Source of the DNA: Amphiduros pacificus
Lineage: Eukaryota; Annelida; Polychaeta; Phyllodocida; Hesionidae
Reading direction: 5' to 3'
Assembly: GCA_949316495.1 (NCBI GenBank)
Contig: OX439012.1
Coordinates: 6,743,549-6,807,548 of the forward strand
Length of the DNA stretch: 64,000 bases
Shown here: positions 57,169 to 64,000 of the stretch, piece by piece
Numbering within the stretch: the first letter of the stretch is position 1
Layout of the letters: every line of letters starts with the position of its first letter
The notes under the pieces: generated by a model
The model's database searches: none
What the model was told of the DNA's origin: nothing
Seen by the model: the letters and a program-made list of their open reading frames with translations, nothing else
Made by a program: the position numbers and the translations under genes

Positions 57169-60100
57169 GTGGAAAAGGGCCATATTTCCTACTCATATAT
57201 TTTTCCTCGCCTTCTAATGTCAGTAGATATGTTCTAGACATGCCTATTAAGTATGTCTGACCCTCATTAGTCCCTCAAAATCTGCGACGACATTGCAACA
57301 ACTCTTAGAATGTGCCGTATTGGATATGCACATTTCGCCAAGGGAAAAGGGCCATAACTCCTACTCAGATATTTTTCCTCGCCTTCTAATGTCACTAGAT
57401 ATGTTCTAGACATGCCTATTAAGTATGTCTAACCCTCATTAGTCCCTCAAAATCTGCGAAGACATTGCGACAACTCTTAGAATGTGCCGTATTGGATATG
57501 CACATTTTGCCAAGGGAAAAGGGCCATATATCCTACTCATATATTTTTCCCTGCCTTTTAAAGTCTCTAGATATGTTCTAGACATGACTAGCATGTATGT
57601 GTGACCCCTCATTTGTCCCTCAAAATCTGCGAAGACAGTGTGGCAACTCTTAGAATGTTCGCATTTGAAAACAAGAGAAATGTTGAAATATGTGAATTTT
57701 AGCAGAGTAAAAGGGCCATAAATCCTATTCATGTATTTTTTCCTTGCCTTCTAATGTCACTAGATATGTTCTAGACATACCTATTAAGTATGTCTGACCC
57801 CTCATTAGTCCCTCAAAATCTGCGAAGACATTGCGACAACTCTTAGAATGTGCTGTATTGATATGCACATTTTGCCATGGGAAAAGGGCCATATATCCTA
57901 CTCATATATTTTTCCTCGTCTTCTAATGTCACTAGATATGTTCTAGACATGTCTAGCAAGTATGTCTGACCCCTCATTAGTCCCTCAAAATCTGCCAAGA
58001 CAGTGCGGCAACTCTTAGAATGTGCTGTATTGATATGCACATTTTACCACAGGAAAAGGGCCATATCTCCTACTCATATATTTTTCCTCGTCTTCTAATG
58101 TCACTAGATATGTTCTAGACATGTCTAACAAGTATGTCTGACCCCTCATTAGTCCCTCAAAATCTGCCAAGACAGTGCGGCAACTCTTAGAATGTTCACA
58201 TTTGAGAAATAAAAAAATGTTGAAATATGTGAATTTTAGCAGAGTAAAAGGGCCATATCTCCTACTCATATATTTTTCCTCGCCTTCTAGTGCCCCTAGA
58301 TATGTTCTAGAAATGTCTAGCAAGTATGTCTGACCCCTCATTAGTTCCTCAAAATCTGCGAAGACAGTGCGACAACTGTTAGAATGTGCTGTATTGGATA
58401 TGCACCTTTTGCCATGGGAAAAGGGCCATATTTCCTACTCATATATTTTTCCTCGCCTTCTAATGTCACTAGATATGTTCTAGACATGTCTAGCAAGTAT
58501 GTCTGACCCCTCATTAGTCCCTCAAAATCTGCGAAGACAGTGCGGCAACTCTTAGAATGTTCGCATTTGAAAAATCAAAAAATGTTGAAATATGTGAATG
58601 TCTAGCAAGTATGTCTGACCCCTCATTTGTCCCTCAAAATCTGCGAAGACAGTGCGGCAACTCTTAGAATGTGCTGTATTGGATATGTACATTTTGCAAC
58701 GGGAAAAGGGCCATATTTCCTACTCATATATTTTTCCTCGCCTTCTAATGTCACTTGATATGTTCTAGACATGTCTAGCAAGTATGTCTGACCCCTCATT
58801 AGTCCCTAAAAATCTGCGAACACAGTGTGGCAACTCTTAGAATGTTCGCATTTGAAAAATAAAAAAATGTTGAAATATGTGAATTTTAGCAGAGTAAAAG
58901 GGCCATATCTCCTACTCATATATTTTTCCTCGCTTTCTAATGTCACTAGATATGTTCTAGACATGTCTAGCAAGTATGTCTGACCCCTCATCAGTCCCTC
59001 AAAATCTGCGAAGACAGTGCGGCAACTTTTATAATTTTCACATTTGAAAAATCAAAAAATGTTGAAATATGTGAATTTTAGCAGAGTAAAAGGGCCATAA
59101 CTCCTACTCATATATTTTTCCTCGCCTTTTAATGTCACTAGATATGTTCTAGACATGTCTAGCAAGTATGTCTGACCCCTCATTAGTCCCTCAAAATCTG
59201 CGAGGACAGTGCAGCAACTCTTAGAATGTGCTGTATTGATATGCACATTTTGCCATGGGAAAAGGGCCATAACCCCTACTCATATATTTTTCCTCGTCTT
59301 CTAATGTCATTAGATATGTTCTAGACATGTCTAGCAAGTATGTCTGACCCCTCATTAGTCCCTCAAAATCTGCGAAGACAGTGCGGCAACTCTTAGAATG
59401 TTCACATTTGAGAAATAAAAAAATGTTGAAATATGTGAATTTTAGCAGAGTAAAAGGGCCATAACTCCTACTCATATCTTTTTCCTCGCCTTTTAATGTC
59501 ACTAGATATGTTCTAGACATGTCTAGCAAGTATGTCTGACCCCTCATTAGTCCCTCAAAATCTGCGAAGACAGTCCGGCAACTCTTAGAATGTGCTGTAT
59601 TGATATGCACATTTTGCCATGTGAAAAGGGCCATATATCCTACTCATATATTTTTCCTCGTCTTCTAATGTCACTAGATATGTTCTAGACATGTCTAGCA
59701 AATATGTCTGACCCCTCATTAGTCCCTCAAAATCTGCGAAGACAGTGCGGCAACTCTTAGAATTTTCACATTTGAAAAATTAGAAAATGTTGAAATATGT
59801 GAATTTTAGCAGAGTAAAAGGGCCATATCTCCTACTCATATATTTTTCCTCGCCTTCTAATGTCACTAGATATGTTCTAGACATGTCTAGAAAGTATGTC
59901 TGACCCCTCATTAGTCCCTCAAAATCTGCGAAGACAGTGCGGCAACTCTTAGAATGTGCTGTATTGATATGCACATTTTGCCATGGGAAAAGGGCCATAT
60001 ATCCTACTCATATATTTTTCCTCGCCTTCTAGTGCCCCTAGATATGTTCTAGAAATGTCTAGCAAGTATGTCTGACCCCTCATTAGTCCCTCAAAATCTG

Positions 60101-63100
60101 CGAAGACAGTGCGGCAACTCTTAGAATGTGCTGTATTGGATATGCACCTTTTGCCATGGGAAAAGGGCCATATATCCTACTCATATATTTTTCCTCGTCT
60201 TCTAATGTCACTAGATATGTTTTAGACATGTCTAGCAAGTATGTCTGACCCCTCATTAGTCCCTCAAAATCTGCCAAGACAGTGCGGCAACTCTTAGAAT
60301 GTTCACATTTGAAAAATCAAAAAATGTTGAAATATGTGAATTTTAGCAGAGTAAAAGGGCCATATCTCCTACTCATATATTTTTCCTCGCCTTCTAATGT
60401 CACTAGATATGTTCTAGACATGTCTAGCAAGTATGTCTGACCCCTCATTAGTCCCTCAAAATCTGCCAAGACAGTGCGGCAACTCTTAGAATGTGCTGTA
60501 TTGGATATGCATATTTTGCCATGGGAAAAGAGCCATATATCCTACTCATATATTTTTCCTCGTCTTCTAATGTCACTAGATATGTTCTAGACATGTCTAG
60601 CAAGTATGTCTGACCCCTCATTAGTCCCTCAAAATCTGCCAAGACAGTGCGGCAACTCTTAGAATGTGCTGTATTGATATGCACATTTTGCCATGGGAAA
60701 AGGGCCATATATCCTATTCATATATTTTTCCTCGTTTTCTTATGTCCCTAGATATGTTCTAGACATGTCTAGCAAGTATGTCTGATCCCACTTAGTCCCT
60801 CAAAATCTGCGAAGACAGTGCGGCAACTCTTAGAATGTTCACATTTGAGAAATAAAAAAATGTTGAAATATGTGAATTTTAGCAGAGTAATACGGCCATA
60901 ACTCCTACTCATATATTTTTCCTCGCCTTCTAATGTCCCTAGATATGTTCTAGACATGTCTAGCAAGTATGTCTGAACCCTCATTAGTCCCTCAAAATCT
61001 GCGAAGACAGTGCGGCAACTCTTAGAATGTGCTGTATTGATATGCACATTTTGCCATGGGAAAAGGGCCATATATCCTACTCATATATTTTTCCTCGTCT
61101 TCTAATGTCCCTAGATATGTTCTAGACATGTCTAGCAAGTATGTCTGACCCCTCATTAGTCCCTCAAAATCTGCCAAGACAGTGCGGCAACTCTTAGAAT
61201 GTTCACATTTGAGAAATAAAAAAATGTTGAAATATGTGAATTTTAGCAGAGTAAAAGGGCCATAACTCCTACTCATATATTTTTCCTCGCCTTTTAATGT
61301 CACTAGATATGTTCTAGACATGTCTAGCAAGTATGTCTGACCCCTCATTAGTCCCTCAAAATCTGCGAAGACAGTGCGGCAACTCTTAGAATTTTCACAT
61401 TTGAAAAATTAGAAAATGTTGAAATATGTGAATTTTAGCAGAGTAAAAGGGCCATATCTCCTACTCATATATTTTTCCTCGTCTTCTAATGTCACTAGAT
61501 ATGTTCTAGACATGTCTAGAAAGTATGTCTGACCCCTCATTAGTCCCTCAAAATCTGCCAAGACAGTGCGGCAACTCTTAGAATGTTCACATTTGAGAAA
61601 TAAAAAAATGTTGAAATATGTGAATTTTAGCAGAGTAAAAGGGCCATAACTCCTACTCATATATTTTTCCTCGCCTTTTAATGTCACTAGATATGTTCTA
61701 GACATGTCTAGCAAGTATGTCTGACCCCTCATTAGTCCCTCAAAATCTGCGAAGACAGTGCGGCAACTCTTAGAATTTTCACATTTGAAAAATTAGAAAA
61801 TGTTGAAATATGTGAATTTTAGCAGAGTAAAAGGGCCATATCTCCTACTCATATATTTTTCCTCGTCTTCTAATGTCACTAGATATGTTCTAGACATGTC
61901 TAGAAAGTATGTCTGACCCCTCATTAGTCCCTCAAAATCTGCGAAGACAGTGCGGCAACTCTTAGAATGTGCTGTATTGATATGCACATTTTGCCATGGG
62001 AAACGGGCCATATATCCTACTCATATATTTTTCCTCGTCTTCTAATGTCCCTAGATATGTTCTAGACATGTCTAGCAAGTATGTCTGACCCCTCATTAGT
62101 CCCTCAAAATCTGCGAAGACAGTGCGGCAACTCTTAGAATGTGCTGTATTGGATATGCACCTTTTGCCATGGGAAAAGGGCCATATATCCTACTCATATA
62201 TTTTTCCTCGTCTTCTAATGTCACTAGATATGTTTTAGACATGTCTAGCAAGTATGTCTGACCCCTCATTAGTCCCTCAAAATCTGCCAAGACAGTGCGG
62301 CAACTCTTAGAATGTTCACATTTGAAAAATCAAAAAATGTTGAAATATGTGAATTTTAGCAGAGTAAAAGGGCCATAACTCCTACTCATATATTTTTCCT
62401 CGCCTTCTAGTGTCACTAGATATGTTCTAGACATGTCTAGCAAGTATGTCCGACCCCTCATTAGTCCCTCAAAATCTGCGAAGACAGTGCGGCAACTCTT
62501 AGAATGTTCTGTATTGGATATGCACATTTTGCCATGGATAAAGGGCCATATATCCTACTCATATATTTTTCCTCATCGTCTAATGTCACTAGATATGTTC
62601 TAGACATGTCTAGCAAGTATGTCTGACCCCTCATTAGTCCCTCAAAATCTGCGAAGACAGTGCGGCAACTCTTAGAATTTTCACATTTGAAAAATCAAAA
62701 AATGTTGAAATATGTGAATTTTAGCAGAGTTAAAGGGCCATAACTCCTACTCATATATTTTTCCTCGCCTTCTAATGTCACTAGATATGTTCTAGACATG
62801 TCTAGCAAGTATGTCTGACCCCTCATTAGTCCCTCAAAATCTGCCAAGACAGTGCGGCAACTCTTAGAATGTGCTGTATTGATATGCACATTTTGCCATG
62901 GGAAAAGGGCCATATATCCTACTCATATATTTTTCCTCGTCTTCTAATGTCCCTAGATATGTTCTAGACATGTCTAGCAAGTATGTCTGATCCCTCATTA
63001 GTCCCTCAAAATCTGCCAAGACAGTGCGGCAACTCTTAGAATTTTCACATTTGAAAAATTAGAAAATGTTGAAATATGTGAATTTTAGCAGAGTAAAAGG

Positions 63101-63896
63101 GCCATATCTCCTACTCATATATTTTTCCTCGCCTTCTAATGTCACTAGATATGTTCTAGACATGTCTAGCAAGTATGTCTGTCCCCTCATTAGTCCCTCA
63201 AAATCTGCGAAGACAGTGCGGCAACTCTTAGAATGTGCTGTATTGATATGCACATTTTGCCATGGGAAAAGGGCCATATATCCTACTCATATATTTTTCC
63301 TCGTCTTCTAATTTCCCTAGATATGTTCTAGACATGTCTAGCAAGTATGTCTGATCCCACTTAGTCCCTCAAAATCTGCGAAGACAGTGCGGCAACTCTT
63401 AGAATGTTCACATTTGAGAAATAAAAAAATGTTGAAATATGTGAATTTTAGCAGAGTAATACGGCCATAACTCCTACTCATATATTTTTCCTCGCCTTCT
63501 AATGTCACTAGATATGTTCTAGACATGTCTAGCAAGTATGTCTGACCCCTCATTAGTCCCTCAAAATCTGCGAAGACAGTGCGGCAACTCTTAGAATGTG
63601 CTGTATTGATATGCACATTTTGCCATGGGAAAAGGGCCATAACTCCTACTCATATATTTTTCCTCGTCTTCTAATGTCACTAGATATGTTCTAGACATGT
63701 CTAGCAAGTATGTCTGACCCCTCATTAGTCCCTCAAAATCTGCGAAGACTGCGAGGTTCTTAGAATGTTCTGTATTGGATATGCACATTTTGCCACGGGA
63801 AAAGGGCCATATTTCCTACTCATATATTTTTCATCGCCTTCTAGTGTCTCTAGATGTGTTCTAGACATGCCTAGCAAGTATGTCTAACCCTTCATT
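57169..63896 (-). repeat. Right arm of giant inverted satellite (about 37 units)
   Basis: About 6.7 kb of the same A and B modules in opposite orientation (GGGCCATATCTCCTACTCAT, TTTTTCCTCGCCTTCTAATG, AGCAAGTATGTCTGACCCCT). Many units carry arm-typical variants: TGCTGTATTGATATGCAC (one G missing), CTCGTCTTCTAATG, and CTGCCAAGACAGTGCGG. One copy of the fused junction is present at about 58600. Minus-strand frames of 60-137 codons are satellite shadows. Confidence 0.98.
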
Positions 63897-64000
63897 AGTA
63901 TATCCATGTTTGGGAAGGCTCTGCAACAATGCTTGTGAATCATTATCATGCTAAAAAAATGTGTTTGTGATAGCTAAAGGTATATTTTAGTGTTTTAAAG
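63897..64000 (-). repeat. Inverted copy of the left flank, cut by window end
   Basis: The reverse complement of this stretch (CACTAAAATATACCTTTAGC, TATCACAAACACATTTTTTA, GCATGATAATGATTC, CCTTCCCAAACATGG) matches 40477-40578 with few changes. The inverted repeat therefore includes the non-satellite flanks and extends beyond the window. Confidence 0.93.

Noticed and set aside
40656-63788. Dozens of 60-143 codon frames (CISNTAHSKSC, YGPFTLLKFTYFNIF types) on both strands
   Set aside because: They follow the 173/192/365-bp satellite modules; 173 and 365 are not multiples of three, so frames break at each unit, and the peptides have no domain.
40581-63896. Hammerhead ribozyme in the satellite modules
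   Set aside because: Only a CTAATGAG resemblance to the CTGATGAG core was seen; the matching GAAA strand and stems are not present.

Overview
The window looks like animal nuclear DNA, most likely from a mollusc. The evidence is spliced exons with GT/AG borders, an AT-rich background, tRNA-derived SINEs, an APE-type LINE, and a 146-bp tandem-core element with terminal hairpin and tetranucleotide microsatellite of the kind described in bivalves (pearl/HINE type). The organism is inferred from these features only; no species marker is present.

Host gene. One real gene can be followed, on the minus strand. Six exons (29860-29731, 29554-29386, 28877-28808, 26652-26077, 25493-25396, 23151-23015) join in phase and encode the N-terminal part of a PLEKHG5 (Syx/Tech) RhoGEF orthologue: a Cys/His zinc-binding-like segment, an acidic linker, a basic patch, a 192-residue Ser/Pro-rich exon and a Ras-binding-like (RBD) domain. 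A seventh exon at 6608-6423 is phase-compatible, across a 16.4-kb intron. The catalytic DH-PH exons were not found and probably lie left of base 1. The start codon exon is not visible.

Mobile elements. The large intron carries a 3.7-kb LINE (endonuclease plus reverse transcriptase, 5'-truncated, one stop and one frameshift, TTGAC-repeat tail) inserted in a 32-bp satellite. The intron between the two RBD exons carries the pearl/HINE-like element (23222-25090). A 162-bp hAT-like MITE, two copies of one SINE family, two further tRNA-like heads and a LINE/SINE 3'-end fragment are scattered elsewhere.

Minisatellites. From base 1 to 40 kb there are more than twenty unrelated tandem arrays with units of 12 to about 63 bp. 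They generate most of the long open frames and are not genes.

Right third. From about 40.25 kb to the window end lies one giant inverted satellite. A left arm of about 16.5 kb (173-bp and 192-bp modules, plus orientation) is followed by a unique spacer of about 75 bp, then a right arm of about 6.7 kb in the opposite orientation, then the inverted copy of the left flank, which runs off the window. Variants are arranged in mirror order around the spacer. This is the most unusual structure here. It resembles a foldback-type element or an ancient palindromic satellite, and it has no visible transposase.
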